Source: Pelagibacterales bacterium SAG-MED39 (lineage in GTDB: Bacteria > Pseudomonadota > Alphaproteobacteria > Pelagibacterales > Pelagibacteraceae). Taken from it: a DNA stretch of 64,000 nt. The stretch is taken from the NCBI GenBank assembly GCA_014653625.1, contig JACWEI010000002.1:48580-112579 (forward strand). Direction: 5' to 3'. This document shows, one piece after another, positions 31,130 to 41,712 of the stretch (within the stretch, counting starts at the first letter, position 1; each line of letters begins with the position of its first letter). The position numbers were made by a program, and so were the translations under genes. The notes beneath the pieces were generated by a model. It searched no databases. It was not told where the DNA came from and saw nothing but the letters and a program-made list of their open reading frames with translations.

Positions 31130-33376
31130 TTGTTGATTCATATAGTAAAGATTATGTCAAAAAAAATAGTATTTTTTATAGTTTTGTTTAACTTAATCAA
31201 CATCAATGGTATTTGTCTTTCTGATATTATTCCTATTAAAAAACCATTTCAATCAAAACAGGAGTCCCAAAAAAAATTATTAATTGATATTTTAAGACCT
31301 TTACCAAAACCAATCAAGCAGTCTGAAACTAAAAAAATTGAAAAAAAAATTGTTGTTAAGAAAGACAAAAAGAATGAATTTATATTACCAAAAAAGAAAC
31401 CTTTAATTTCAGGTTCTGAAATTTCGGGATCTAAAAAAACAACTGATGTAAAAATTTCAAAATATTATAGTAAAAAAGATTTTAATATAGCTGATAAGGC
31501 TATTTCAGAGATGAAAAAACGAAAATGGACAAACGCTCTTAAAATCGCTAACAAAGCAAAAGATAAATCAATATATAATTTTATTCAATGGAGACACTTA
31601 ATCACAAAAGGAAATCAGGCATCATATTATGAATATAAGACATTTATTGATAAAAATGAAAATTATCCTAGAATTGGTAGAATAAAATATTTAGCAGAAC
31701 ACAAATTATCAACTGATAGAATTTCTCCAAAAAAAATTATAAATTCATTTGCCTCGTCTGAACCACTAAGCGGTTTTGGTAAAATGATACTAGGTGAAAG
31801 TTATATTTTAACTGGTGATATCGAAAAAGGAACTAAATTTATAAAAGATGGATGGATTACAGCAGATCTTTCAAAATCAAAATTAAGATTTTATAGAAAA
31901 AAATTTAAGAAATTTCTAAATGCTGACGATTATATAAAACGTGCCGACTATCTTGCTTGGAACAACAAATATTGGGATTTAAAAAGATTATTAAGATATC
32001 TACCTAAAGATTATGAACTTTTATATAATGCTAGACAGTTATTAATGAGTAAATCTTATGGTGTTGATACAGCTATATCAAAGGTACCAGCCAAATTCAA
32101 AAATGATGCTGGGTTAAATTACGATAGATTAAAATGGAGAAGAAAACGAGGTAGAGTTGATAGTTCCGTTGAAATCTTATTAAAGATTAAAAATACAAAA
32201 GATTACTTAGTACGCCCTGATAAATGGTGGATAGAAAGAGAAATAATTTCGAGATCATTAATATACAAAAAAAAATACGAATTAGCTTATAAAATATCAA
32301 GTAATCATGCGATGACGGAAGGACCTGAGTTTGCTGCAGCTGAATGGATGAGTGGATGGATAGCTCTAAGTTTTTTAGAAGACCCTTTATTAGCAAAAGA
32401 TCATTTTAAGAATTTTTATAATAATGTTGGTTACCCAATCAGTGTCGCACGAGGAGCTTATTGGCTTGGTAGAACTTATAAAAAACTAGGTGATCAAGAT
32501 TTATCGACTAAATGGTTTAAAGAAGCTTCAAATTTTTTGACAACTTACTATGGCCAATTAGCTTTTATGGAATTAGATGCAAATAATACTTTTGAACTTT
32601 CAAAGGATATAAAAATAGAAAAAGAATATCGTGATTATTTTTTTAAAAAAGAAATTGTAAAATTAATTTATCTATTAGATGAACTTGATGAAGACAAATA
32701 TACAAAACATATGCTTAGACATTTAGCTAATGAAAATATCAATAGTGGTAGTGAAGTTTTAGCAGCTGAACTCGCGACTAATATCGATCGTTTCGATTTT
32801 GCAATCCAAATTTCTAAAATAGCCTCATATGAAAAAAGATTTCATAATAAATATAACTATCCAATAATTGGCACACCTAAATATGTTAATGGTAGGAAAA
32901 TCCCCGAAAATGCTCTTATATTATCTTTAATAAGACAAGAGAGTGAATTTGACTTAAGTGCAAACAGTCATGCAGGTGCAAAAGGATTAATGCAACTTAT
33001 GCCTTACACTGCAAAATTAGTTGCTAAACAGGCAAAACTTCCATACTCAAAATCTAGATTAACTACTGACCCTGAATATAATATAAATTTAGGTTCACAT
33101 TATATTGCTGGGTTAATTCTTGAATACGAAGGTGCTTACCCTTTTGCTATTGCAGCTTACAACGCTGGCCCTAAGAGAGTAAGATATTGGAAAAAAATAA
33201 ATAAAAATCCACAGAAAAATCAAATTAATTATGTAGATTGGATTGAACTGATTAAATTTAAAGAGACAAGAAATTATGTTCAAAGAGTTTTGGAGAATTA
33301 TAACGTATATAGATATATACTAGAACAAAAACCGATACAGATGAAAGATTTTTTTAAAAACGATCCATTGTATTAA
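31130..33376 (+). CDS. slt: soluble lytic murein transglycosylase
   Basis: C-terminal SLT domain: LIRQESEFDLSANSHAGAKGLMQLMPYTA, AYNAGPKRVRYW. Confidence 0.93.
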   Translation: MLIHIVKIMSKKIVFFIVLFNLININGICLSDIIPIKKPFQSKQESQKKLLIDILRPLPKPIKQSETKKIEKKIVVKKDKKNEFILPKKKPLISGSEISGSKKTTDVKISKYYSKKDFNIADKAISEMKKRKWTNALKIANKAKDKSIYNFIQWRHLITKGNQASYYEYKTFIDKNENYPRIGRIKYLAEHKLSTDRISPKKIINSFASSEPLSGFGKMILGESYILTGDIEKGTKFIKDGWITADLSKSKLRFYRKKFKKFLNADDYIKRADYLAWNNKYWDLKRLLRYLPKDYELLYNARQLLMSKSYGVDTAISKVPAKFKNDAGLNYDRLKWRRKRGRVDSSVEILLKIKNTKDYLVRPDKWWIEREIISRSLIYKKKYELAYKISSNHAMTEGPEFAAAEWMSGWIALSFLEDPLLAKDHFKNFYNNVGYPISVARGAYWLGRTYKKLGDQDLSTKWFKEASNFLTTYYGQLAFMELDANNTFELSKDIKIEKEYRDYFFKKEIVKLIYLLDELDEDKYTKHMLRHLANENINSGSEVLAAELATNIDRFDFAIQISKIASYEKRFHNKYNYPIIGTPKYVNGRKIPENALILSLIRQESEFDLSANSHAGAKGLMQLMPYTAKLVAKQAKLPYSKSRLTTDPEYNINLGSHYIAGLILEYEGAYPFAIAAYNAGPKRVRYWKKINKNPQKNQINYVDWIELIKFKETRNYVQRVLENYNVYRYILEQKPIQMKDFFKNDPLY

Positions 33377-33379
33377 TTA

Positions 33380-33471
33380 TGGCGGAAGAGGAGGGATTCG
33401 AACCCTCGGTACAAGTTTCCTCGCACGGTCATTTAGCAAACGACTGGTTTAAGCCACTCACCCACTCTTCC
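33380..33471 (-). tRNA. tRNA-Ser (anticodon GCU)
   Basis: Reverse complement GGAAGAG...GTCGT-TTGCTAA-ATGAC...GGTTCGAATCC...CTCTTCCGCCA; long variable arm, 7-bp acceptor, encoded CCA. Confidence 0.95.
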
Positions 33472-33499
33472 AAATATTTTAAATAAAATATGTATTTTA

Positions 33500-35074
33500 C
33501 TAATATTCTACAATTTTTGATAAATCTATAAAACTTTTTCTGACAGATATATATACTTTTTTATTAGAAAATTTTGAATAACAGGTTTGATTTTGATCGG
33601 TTTGATCTTTAAAAATTGCTCTGTTTATTAAGATTGCGTAATCAAATTCGTTATTGAGATCAACCAAATTAAAATTTTTGATACCATTTTTTTTTAAATA
33701 ATATTTCACATTAACAGGATTAACTCCACAAATAGCAATTTTTAAAAATTTGTTATTATTGACTTTTTTGGAAAATTTTTTAATTAATTCTTTAGAAGAT
33801 GAGCCCCAATAATCATTTTCAAACGAGTCTTTGACTAAAAAAATGTCATTGAATATATTTAAATAAGAGTAATGATAGGGTGCAATAGAGAAAAATTTAA
33901 ACAAAAATATAAATAAAAAAGGTAACAAAATAATAGATGAAAAAAATTTTAAATTTTTAGATCCTTCAAATAAAAATAATAAAAAAATAGATGGTATAAT
34001 ATTAAACAAAGGAATTAAATAAATAAAATATCTTAATCCATCATGAATTTTTAACTTGAAAAAAATTGCTATTAGAATTGGAAAAAAAAATAAAAATAAG
34101 CAAATGCTAATATAATAAATAAAATTTGTGTTTTTTTTAAAATATGTTTTGATATTCATTATGAATATAAACGAAAAGAAAAAAATTATTAAATAAAAGA
34201 CTGGTATTTTGTAAAATAGATTTAAAAAGATATAATACCAAGGGGTATGTAGAGTATCATAAAAATTACCAGCAAAATAACTTAGTTGAACACCTTGCGA
34301 TGTATCTTTTAATGACTGAAAAAAAATTCTAAATGGTTCTGTAAAGATATTGCTGTGTACATTTGGCCAACACAATATTAAAAAAAAATAAGAAATTAAA
34401 AATATATAAATTAAATGTTTTAAAAAAACTTTTATATTTAGTTTATTTACAATTTTTTTGAAAAAGAAAATTTCAAAAAAAAAGAAAAAGATAATTGGTA
34501 TAAGAGTACCTAAGAATAAAACTCTAACACCCACACCTAGTCCTAAAAAAAATCCTATTTTGATAGAAACATCATTTCTAATAATATTTGAGTCTGTTTT
34601 TAAATATTTGATAACATAATAAAGTATCCAAAAATTTGCTGTTGCTATGATTGTATCCTTTGGATTAATTGGCAGATGACCAAAGAAAATAGGAGAAAAA
34701 AATGAAATTAAAAAAAATATTTTTGAGACTTTCGATCCAAAAAAAAAACTAACAACCTTTTTTAATCCGAATAAGCCCGCTAAACCTGTTAAAAAATTAA
34801 TTAAATAAAAACTTTCATAGTATAAATTTCTGGGAAAAGCTGTGGCAAGTAAAACTGATATAGTATCATAGAGACCTGGGTAATACTTTAAATGTAAAAT
34901 ATCATAATAATCATACCTGCCAAAACTAAATAAATATTTTAGTCTTTTTTCTCCATTTTCTATATGAAAAATTTGGTCATAAGAAAGACCAATGTTAAAA
35001 ATAGAATATAATGAAAAAATAGCTCCTAGAATTATAAATACTATTTTTAAACTATAACTTTTATTTATTTTCAA
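33500..35074 (-). CDS. polytopic GT-C type glycosyltransferase (family 39-like)
   Basis: Many hydrophobic segments; N-term SYDQIFHIENGEKRL..., HLPINPKDTIIA; gene context with sugar genes. Confidence 0.65.
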   Translation of the reverse strand: MKINKSYSLKIVFIILGAIFSLYSIFNIGLSYDQIFHIENGEKRLKYLFSFGRYDYYDILHLKYYPGLYDTISVLLATAFPRNLYYESFYLINFLTGLAGLFGLKKVVSFFFGSKVSKIFFLISFFSPIFFGHLPINPKDTIIATANFWILYYVIKYLKTDSNIIRNDVSIKIGFFLGLGVGVRVLFLGTLIPIIFFFFFEIFFFKKIVNKLNIKVFLKHLIYIFLISYFFLILCWPNVHSNIFTEPFRIFFQSLKDTSQGVQLSYFAGNFYDTLHTPWYYIFLNLFYKIPVFYLIIFFFSFIFIMNIKTYFKKNTNFIYYISICLFLFFFPILIAIFFKLKIHDGLRYFIYLIPLFNIIPSIFLLFLFEGSKNLKFFSSIILLPFLFIFLFKFFSIAPYHYSYLNIFNDIFLVKDSFENDYWGSSSKELIKKFSKKVNNNKFLKIAICGVNPVNVKYYLKKNGIKNFNLVDLNNEFDYAILINRAIFKDQTDQNQTCYSKFSNKKVYISVRKSFIDLSKIVEY

Positions 35075-35354
35075 TTTCGGCGAACTCTTTTTTTAACTTT
35101 TTATATAATTCATATAATAATATTTTATCTTCTTGATTCAAAATACTATCTTTTTCTAAACCATTTCTAATTTCATTTCTTATTTTATCTCTCATCTCAC
35201 TTCGAAATTTACTTTTATCTAATGACAACAAATTATTAATTTTTTCAATTTTATCTGCAAATAGTAAATTGAATATGACATTAATTATAACAATCACAGA
35301 AAACGTTACGGCTATTAATTTAACAAAAAAAATCTTTAAATTATTTTTTTCCAT
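35061..35354 (-). CDS. hypothetical protein with one TM segment and charged C-terminal region
   Basis: 97-aa ORF overlapping neighbours by a few codons; hydrophobic N-term, charged tail. Confidence 0.6.
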   Translation of the reverse strand: MEKNNLKIFFVKLIAVTFSVIVIINVIFNLLFADKIEKINNLLSLDKSKFRSEMRDKIRNEIRNGLEKDSILNQEDKILLYELYKKLKKEFAEIENK

Positions 35355-36093
35355 AATATTTTTTATACCACTCCCTGGTTAAGAATAAAGCATGATATTT
35401 ACTATTTTTTTTAGATAAATTGTAGAACTTATTTTTTTTAAATAATCTATACACAGAAGTAATATTGATTTTTTCAGATTTAATTTCTTTATAAATAAAT
35501 TGCTTTTTTTTGAAAATTAAATTGAATAAAATTTTATTTAAATCCTTAACATAGGTGAAGTTTTTTATTTGGTTCAGATTAATCTTTATTTTATTTTTGT
35601 TGTATAAATTATGAAAAATAGAGGGAAAAATTCTATTTTTTTTTAAATCATAAGGACCATATAAACTATCAATATTTAATAATCTTAATTTACAACTGAA
35701 TTTACTGTTGTTGATAAAAGTTTTCAACATTCCCTTACTTAAAGAGTAAAAATTTTTAATTTTATTTTCTTTATACATGTCTTTTGACAAAAAAATAAAT
35801 AAAGGAATTTTAAAAAAATTCGAAATATTAATTAACGTAATTGGAAGGTAAAAATTTGACTCTAAAATTTTTTCAAAATTTTCATTTTTATAAGAATTAT
35901 CGTTATTTGCAGCAAAATTTAGAATGACATTAATACTATTTTTTTTGATAAATAGTTTCAAAACTTTTGGGAAGTTCTTATCTTTCCTTTTAAAATACTT
36001 TTTTAAATAAAATAAATTAAATTTATAACCAAAATCGTTAATAAAATTTTTTGCAATAAAAGATTTGTGCCCTATAATTAATATATTTTTCAC
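35341..36093 (-). CDS. NAD(P)-dependent SDR-family sugar epimerase/reductase
   Basis: NILIIGHKSFIAKNFI nucleotide-binding motif; YSLSK (YxxxK) catalytic motif. Confidence 0.75.
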   Translation of the reverse strand: MKNILIIGHKSFIAKNFINDFGYKFNLFYLKKYFKRKDKNFPKVLKLFIKKNSINVILNFAANNDNSYKNENFEKILESNFYLPITLINISNFFKIPLFIFLSKDMYKENKIKNFYSLSKGMLKTFINNSKFSCKLRLLNIDSLYGPYDLKKNRIFPSIFHNLYNKNKIKINLNQIKNFTYVKDLNKILFNLIFKKKQFIYKEIKSEKINITSVYRLFKKNKFYNLSKKNSKYHALFLTREWYKKYYGKK

Positions 36094-37352
36094 TAAAAAT
36101 TATATGAAAGTGATTGAAAATTATTATTCATAAAACGTTTATAATTATTTTTGTCAATTATATGAAACATTGGCAAATGAAAGATAAGTTTACCACCGTT
36201 ATCAATAAATTTTTTTTCTTGCTGAATTACTTCTTTTCGAAAAGACCAAATTAAGACTAACAAATATTTTGGTTTTAATTTTCTCATTTTTTCTTTAGAT
36301 ATAATTTTTATATTACTCCCAGGGGTAAAACGATTAAACTTATACGGATTTGCATCACATATATACTTAAGTTTTTTGTTATCGACTCCACAGTGATTTA
36401 AAACTATATTTCCTTTAGTGGATGCTCCATAACCTATAACATCACCTTTATTTGTATCTAAAAATAAGTTTAACATTTTTTTAATATTTTCTGTCCTAAT
36501 ATCAAAATTTTTATAACTTTCGTCGTTAATGTATGTTTCAAATTTTTTTTGAGTGTTAATTTTCTTAATATTGGTTGAATGATTTGAATTTTTTTTTGAA
36601 CATATTATCTCAATACTTCCCCCATTGATATTATTAAGGCTAAAATCTAATATTTTTAAACCATTTTTTTTAATAATTTTTTCAAATGTTGTTAAAGTAT
36701 AATAAGTTACATGTTCGTGACATATTTGATCATATGTTAAATTTTGTAAAAGCAATGGAAAATACGATAGCTCTAAAATCCATTTCCCATTTTTTGTTAA
36801 TAGATTTTTTATATCTTTACAAAATGAATTAGGGTCTTCTATATCATAAAACATTGCAAATGATGTGATTAAATCAAATTTTACATTATTAAATTTTTTT
36901 TCAACATTTTTTTTTTTAAAATAGTCAACGATTAGATTTATCTTCTTAGAATGATATCTTTTAAATTTTTCTGCTGAAGGATCTATACCAAATAAATTGA
37001 TATTTTTAAATTTTTTGAAAAAATTTAAAAATGTCCCATCGTTACAACCTATATCTAAAATGTTCCTTTTTTTATTTTTTAAATCATTCTTAATTCTTAA
37101 ATATTTATCTTTCATATGATTTATCATTAGAGGGCTCAAGGAAGTCCTATAGCCATAATTTAAGCCATACATATGATCTAATTTTGCTAATGATTTAAAT
37201 TGAACTAAATTACATTTAAGACACACATATAAATCTAAAGAATAATTTTTCAGTTTATCAATTTTTTTTTTATAAAAATGGCTACTTATAGGTTGTTTCC
37301 CTATATTAATAATTTTTTTAAGAAATCGTGATTTACAATTTTTACAAGACAT
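36093..37352 (-). CDS. sugar C-methyltransferase (TylCIII-like: N-terminal Zn-binding, SAM-binding and C-terminal domain)
   Basis: CKNCKSRF...CLKCNLVQF; ILDIGCNDGTFLNFF; DQICHEHVTYYTL; VIGYGASTKGNIVL. Confidence 0.85.
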   Translation of the reverse strand: MSCKNCKSRFLKKIINIGKQPISSHFYKKKIDKLKNYSLDLYVCLKCNLVQFKSLAKLDHMYGLNYGYRTSLSPLMINHMKDKYLRIKNDLKNKKRNILDIGCNDGTFLNFFKKFKNINLFGIDPSAEKFKRYHSKKINLIVDYFKKKNVEKKFNNVKFDLITSFAMFYDIEDPNSFCKDIKNLLTKNGKWILELSYFPLLLQNLTYDQICHEHVTYYTLTTFEKIIKKNGLKILDFSLNNINGGSIEIICSKKNSNHSTNIKKINTQKKFETYINDESYKNFDIRTENIKKMLNLFLDTNKGDVIGYGASTKGNIVLNHCGVDNKKLKYICDANPYKFNRFTPGSNIKIISKEKMRKLKPKYLLVLIWSFRKEVIQQEKKFIDNGGKLIFHLPMFHIIDKNNYKRFMNNNFQSLSYNF

Positions 37353-37379
37353 TTATAGTCATTAATAATTATAAATCTT

Positions 37380-38312
37380 ATGATATCAATAGTTATTCCC
37401 TGCTTTAATGAAGAATCAATTTTAGAAGATTTTATTAATGAACTTCATGAAAATATATCAAAAATAAATGAAAATTTTGAAGTCATTTTTGTTGATAATA
37501 AAAGTACCGATAACACTATTAAAAAGATAAAAGAAAGTTCTAAAGTATTTAAAAAGGTTAAACTTATATGTTTAACAAATTATTTTGGTAAAGAATCGGC
37601 AATTTTATCTGGATTAGATAATTCAAATGGGGATGCGTGTATTATAATGGATCCCGACCTTGAAGACCCTCCATCTCTAATAAAAGATATGATTATTGAA
37701 TGGAAAAAAAATTTTGATGTAGTTTATGCAGTAAGATCGAGTATAGAGACAACATTTATTAAGAAAATAATGAGGTCTATTTTTTATTTTTTGTATCAGA
37801 CACTTGTTGATAAAAATTTTACAATTCCAGAAAATACAGGTGATTATAGATTACTTAACAAAAAAATCATTGAACAATTAAAAAATATGAGAGAAAGAAC
37901 AAGATTTCTAAGAGGCCTTGTTTCTTTTATAGGTGCTAGACAAAAGTCAATTAAATTTGATAGACCATTCAGAAAAAAAGGTAAATCAAAATCCAGTATA
38001 ATTTTTTTAATTAAATATGGTTTTGATGCTTTGCTTTCTTCTACAGCTGGTCCTGCAAGCTTAATTACAAAATTTGGAATTTTTTCATTAAGTATAATTT
38101 TTGTTTTTTTAATTTTTATATTAATTAATAAATTTTTTTTTAATCCCTACGAAGGTTTTTCATTTACTATAATTTTAATACTATTTTTATTTTCTCTAAA
38201 TACAATCATGATTGGTATTATTGGAGAATACATAACAAGAATATATAATGAAGTAAAACAGAGGCCTAATTATATTATTGAAGAAATTATTGATCATCAA
38301 AATAATGTTTAA
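37380..38312 (+). CDS. GT2 family glycosyltransferase (GtrB/DPM1-like)
   Basis: VIPCFNEESILEDFI, FVDNKSTDNT, IIMDPDLEDPPSLI, two C-terminal TM segments. Confidence 0.9.
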   Translation: MISIVIPCFNEESILEDFINELHENISKINENFEVIFVDNKSTDNTIKKIKESSKVFKKVKLICLTNYFGKESAILSGLDNSNGDACIIMDPDLEDPPSLIKDMIIEWKKNFDVVYAVRSSIETTFIKKIMRSIFYFLYQTLVDKNFTIPENTGDYRLLNKKIIEQLKNMRERTRFLRGLVSFIGARQKSIKFDRPFRKKGKSKSSIIFLIKYGFDALLSSTAGPASLITKFGIFSLSIIFVFLIFILINKFFFNPYEGFSFTIILILFLFSLNTIMIGIIGEYITRIYNEVKQRPNYIIEEIIDHQNNV

Positions 38313-39354
38313 TCTGTAATTCAGTAAATTTTTTTATATCATTTTTGTTTAAATAATTTTTATACCATGAAGCTGTCTTCTTAATACTTGTTTCAATACC
38401 ATAATGTGGAGACCATCTTAAGAGATTGTAAATTTTTTTTGAATCTAATAATAATAATTTTGACTCAGTAAAAATATTTTTTTTGAAATTTATTTCATAA
38501 TTTTTTCCAAGCATGGAAATAAATTTTTTTGTTAGATTTAATACATTAACAAAATTTTTATTTGATGGTCCCACATTATACGGTCCACTATACTTTTTTT
38601 TATCTTTGTAATGAAAAACCGGTACTAATAAATATGCATAGCAAACATCCAAAACATGTTGCCAAGGTCGAATATGTTTGGGGTTTCTCAAAGTAAGTCG
38701 TTTGGATTTAAATTTTTTTATAATATCTGGTATTATTCTATAATTTCCAAAATCACCTCCACCAATCACATTACCAGCTCTTATACTGCTTAAACCAAAA
38801 GAATTTATTTTAGCATTGTTTAATAAATATAAATTTATTAACTGTTCACACATAGCTTTTGATGATGAATAAACTTCTACGCCTCCTAATTCAGAATTTT
38901 CTTTAAATGGTTTTTTTTTACCTTTATTTAAATAACATTTATCACTTGTCGCTACTATTAAAGATTTAATTGATTTTATTTTAAAACAAATTTTGATAAT
39001 ATTGTTTGTGCCAATTAGATTAGTTTCTAACGTTTTCTTAGGTTTTTTTTGGCTCTCAATAACTAAGCTTTGTGCTGCAAAGTGAAATATTATTTGTGGT
39101 TTAAATAATTTTATTGTTTTGAACAATTTATTATAATCTAACACATCACCATAGACTGTTTCCTTGTTGAGATTTTTTTTTAAAATTTTAAAAAAAATAA
39201 AACTGTCATTTTTATAAAGTGGTAATGAAAAACCTTTTACTTTTGCTCCAAGGAATTTTAATATCAAAAATAACCAAATACCTTTAAACCCAGTGTTACC
39301 AGTAACTAAAACTTTTTTGTTTTTATAAAATTTTTTTAATTTTTTAAATTCCAT
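38287..39354 (-). CDS. rfbG: CDP-glucose 4,6-dehydratase
   Basis: VLVTGNTGFKGIWLFLIL, FHFAAQSLVIES, YSSSKAMCEQL, IRPWQHVLD. Confidence 0.92.
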   Translation of the reverse strand: MEFKKLKKFYKNKKVLVTGNTGFKGIWLFLILKFLGAKVKGFSLPLYKNDSFIFFKILKKNLNKETVYGDVLDYNKLFKTIKLFKPQIIFHFAAQSLVIESQKKPKKTLETNLIGTNNIIKICFKIKSIKSLIVATSDKCYLNKGKKKPFKENSELGGVEVYSSSKAMCEQLINLYLLNNAKINSFGLSSIRAGNVIGGGDFGNYRIIPDIIKKFKSKRLTLRNPKHIRPWQHVLDVCYAYLLVPVFHYKDKKKYSGPYNVGPSNKNFVNVLNLTKKFISMLGKNYEINFKKNIFTESKLLLLDSKKIYNLLRWSPHYGIETSIKKTASWYKNYLNKNDIKKFTELQIKHYFDDQ

Positions 39355-40115
39355 GGAAATCTTTTATGTTTGAATTGTTCAAGAAATTTTCTGTCTCTTA
39401 ATGTATCCATACATTTCCAAAAACCAGTATGTTTAAAAGCAGCCAATTGTTTGACTCTAGCGATCTTTTCAAGTGGTTTTGCCTCCCATCGAGTTTGATC
39501 ATCTTTAATGAATTTAAAAATTTTATTACTTAAAACAAAAAAACCTCCATTTATAAAAATTTCTTTTATATCTGGTTTTTCCACAAATTTTTTTACTATG
39601 TTTTTATTTTTAAAATAAACTACTCCAAACCTCTCTTGAGGAACTTGAATTTTAACAGTTGTTACAGTGGCGAATTTTTTATTTTTTATATGATATTTAG
39701 TTAATTTATTAATGTTCACATTTGAAAGACCATCCCCATAAGTCATATGAAAATATTCATCTTCTTGAACGTATTTTTTAATTCTTTTAATTCTTCCTCC
39801 TGTTAAAGAGTTTTTGCCAGTATTTACAATCCTGATTGATAGATTTCTTTTCTTAATTAAAACTTCATTTTTATTATCCACTACTATGTCATTTTGATAT
39901 TTTTTTTTAAAATAATTTTTTATAACTTCATTTTTATACCCTGCACAAATTATAAAATTAAAAAAACCTGATTTAAGATATAATTGCATTATATGCTCTA
40001 GGATTGGTTTGCCACAAACGTCCACCATCGGTTTGGGCTTTAATTTAGTCAAAGTTCCTAGCCTAGTTCCATATCCTCCAGCTAATATTACTACTTTTAA
40101 ATTATTTTTACTCAT
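39336..40115 (-). CDS. rfbF: glucose-1-phosphate cytidylyltransferase
   Basis: [60 protein letters not shown]. Confidence 0.94.
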   Translation of the reverse strand: MSKNNLKVVILAGGYGTRLGTLTKLKPKPMVDVCGKPILEHIMQLYLKSGFFNFIICAGYKNEVIKNYFKKKYQNDIVVDNKNEVLIKKRNLSIRIVNTGKNSLTGGRIKRIKKYVQEDEYFHMTYGDGLSNVNINKLTKYHIKNKKFATVTTVKIQVPQERFGVVYFKNKNIVKKFVEKPDIKEIFINGGFFVLSNKIFKFIKDDQTRWEAKPLEKIARVKQLAAFKHTGFWKCMDTLRDRKFLEQFKHKRFPWNLKN

Positions 40116-40180
40116 TTTATGTTTTCTTTAATAAATCAAAATTTCTTGATATATATATATTATTGTTTTATTCGTTAATT

Positions 40181-41434
40181 ATGAAAAAAAAATACTCTAT
40201 TTTTAGCCTAATTAAAAATTCTTTCTCATATCACGAAAATTGGGGGAAAGCTTGGAAAGACCCTGAGCCTAAAAAAGAATATGATGCTATAATAGTTGGT
40301 GGTGGTGGACATGGCTTAGCTACTGCTTATTATCTCGCAAAGAAACATGAAATGAAAAATATTGCTGTTGTCGAAAAAGGTTGGATAGGTGGTGGAAATA
40401 CTGGTCGAAATACTACAATAATTAGATCAAATTATTTATGGGATGCCAGTGCAGGTCTTTATGATCATGCATTAAAAATTTGGGAAAACTTATCACAAGA
40501 ATTAAATTATAATGTAATGTTTAGTCAAAGAGGTGTTATGAATCTTGCTCATAATCTTCAAGATGTCAGAGATTTAAAAAGAAGAACTCACGCAAATAGA
40601 TTAAATGGAATTGATGCAGTTTATCTGAACACAGATGAAGTTAAAAAATTTTGCCCGATAATAAACACCTCTCCTGATATTCGTTATCCAGTTTTGGGTG
40701 GAACTTTACAAAAAAGAGCAGGTACAGCCAGACATGATGCTGTAGCTTGGGGTTATGCGAGAGGTGCAGATTCAATGGGTGTTGATATAATTCAAAATTG
40801 TGAGGTAAAAGGTATTAAAAGAGATGGTGATAAAGTTGATGGTATCGAAACAACAAAAGGATTTATTAAAACTAACAAGATAGGTGTTGTTGCTGCTGGT
40901 CATTCTAGTGTAATTGCTAATATGGCAGGTCTTAGACTGCCTTTAGAAAGCAAACCATTGCAAGCTTTAGTATCTGAACCGGTAAAACCAATTATTGATA
41001 CTGTGGTTATGTCAAACGCTGTGCATGCATATGTAAGTCAGTCTGACAAAGGTGAACTAGTGATTGGTGCTGGTACTGACGATTATATTTCTTATTCACA
41101 GAAAGGTAGCCATGAAATTGTGGAGGGAACATTAAATGCAATACTTGAATTGTATCCTCTATTTAGTCGTATGAGAATGTTAAGACAATGGGGAGGTATC
41201 GTAGATATTTGCCCTGATGCTAGCCCAATAATAAGTAAAACATCTATTAAAGGTTTATATTTTAATTGTGGATGGGGAACTGGTGGATTTAAAGCAACAC
41301 CTGGATCAGGTGATTTGTTTGCACATACCATTGCTAATGACGAACCTCATAAACTTAATGCTGCTTTTAATCTTAACCGATTTACAAGTGGTGACCTTGT
41401 TGATGAACATGGTGCAGCAGCAGTGGCACATTAA
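40181..41434 (+). CDS. soxB: sarcosine oxidase beta subunit
   Basis: FAD-binding [21 protein letters not shown]; start set at MKKKYSIF; followed by soxD, soxA, soxG. Confidence 0.95.
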   Translation: MKKKYSIFSLIKNSFSYHENWGKAWKDPEPKKEYDAIIVGGGGHGLATAYYLAKKHEMKNIAVVEKGWIGGGNTGRNTTIIRSNYLWDASAGLYDHALKIWENLSQELNYNVMFSQRGVMNLAHNLQDVRDLKRRTHANRLNGIDAVYLNTDEVKKFCPIINTSPDIRYPVLGGTLQKRAGTARHDAVAWGYARGADSMGVDIIQNCEVKGIKRDGDKVDGIETTKGFIKTNKIGVVAAGHSSVIANMAGLRLPLESKPLQALVSEPVKPIIDTVVMSNAVHAYVSQSDKGELVIGAGTDDYISYSQKGSHEIVEGTLNAILELYPLFSRMRMLRQWGGIVDICPDASPIISKTSIKGLYFNCGWGTGGFKATPGSGDLFAHTIANDEPHKLNAAFNLNRFTSGDLVDEHGAAAVAH

Positions 41435-41709
41435 TGTTTATAATAAACTGTCCTTTTTGTGGTGAACGTGACCAAAGTGAATTCAAAGCAGGTGGAGAAG
41501 CGCACATAATAAGACCAAAACAACCTACCGAATTAAGTGATGATGAATGGGCAGAGTATCTTTTTATGAGAAAAAATATTAAAGGAGTTCAATTTGAAAG
41601 ATGGAATCATATTCATGGATGTAGAAAGTGGTTCAATGTGGTTCGCAATACATCAAATGATGAAATTAAAGCTGTTTATAAAATGGGTGAAAAGCCTCCA
41701 AGTTATTAG
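41434..41709 (+). CDS. soxD: sarcosine oxidase delta subunit
   Basis: CPFCGERDQSEFKAGGEAHIIRP...GCRKWFNVVRNT. Confidence 0.97.
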   Translation: MFIINCPFCGERDQSEFKAGGEAHIIRPKQPTELSDDEWAEYLFMRKNIKGVQFERWNHIHGCRKWFNVVRNTSNDEIKAVYKMGEKPPSY

Positions 41710-41712
41710 AAA

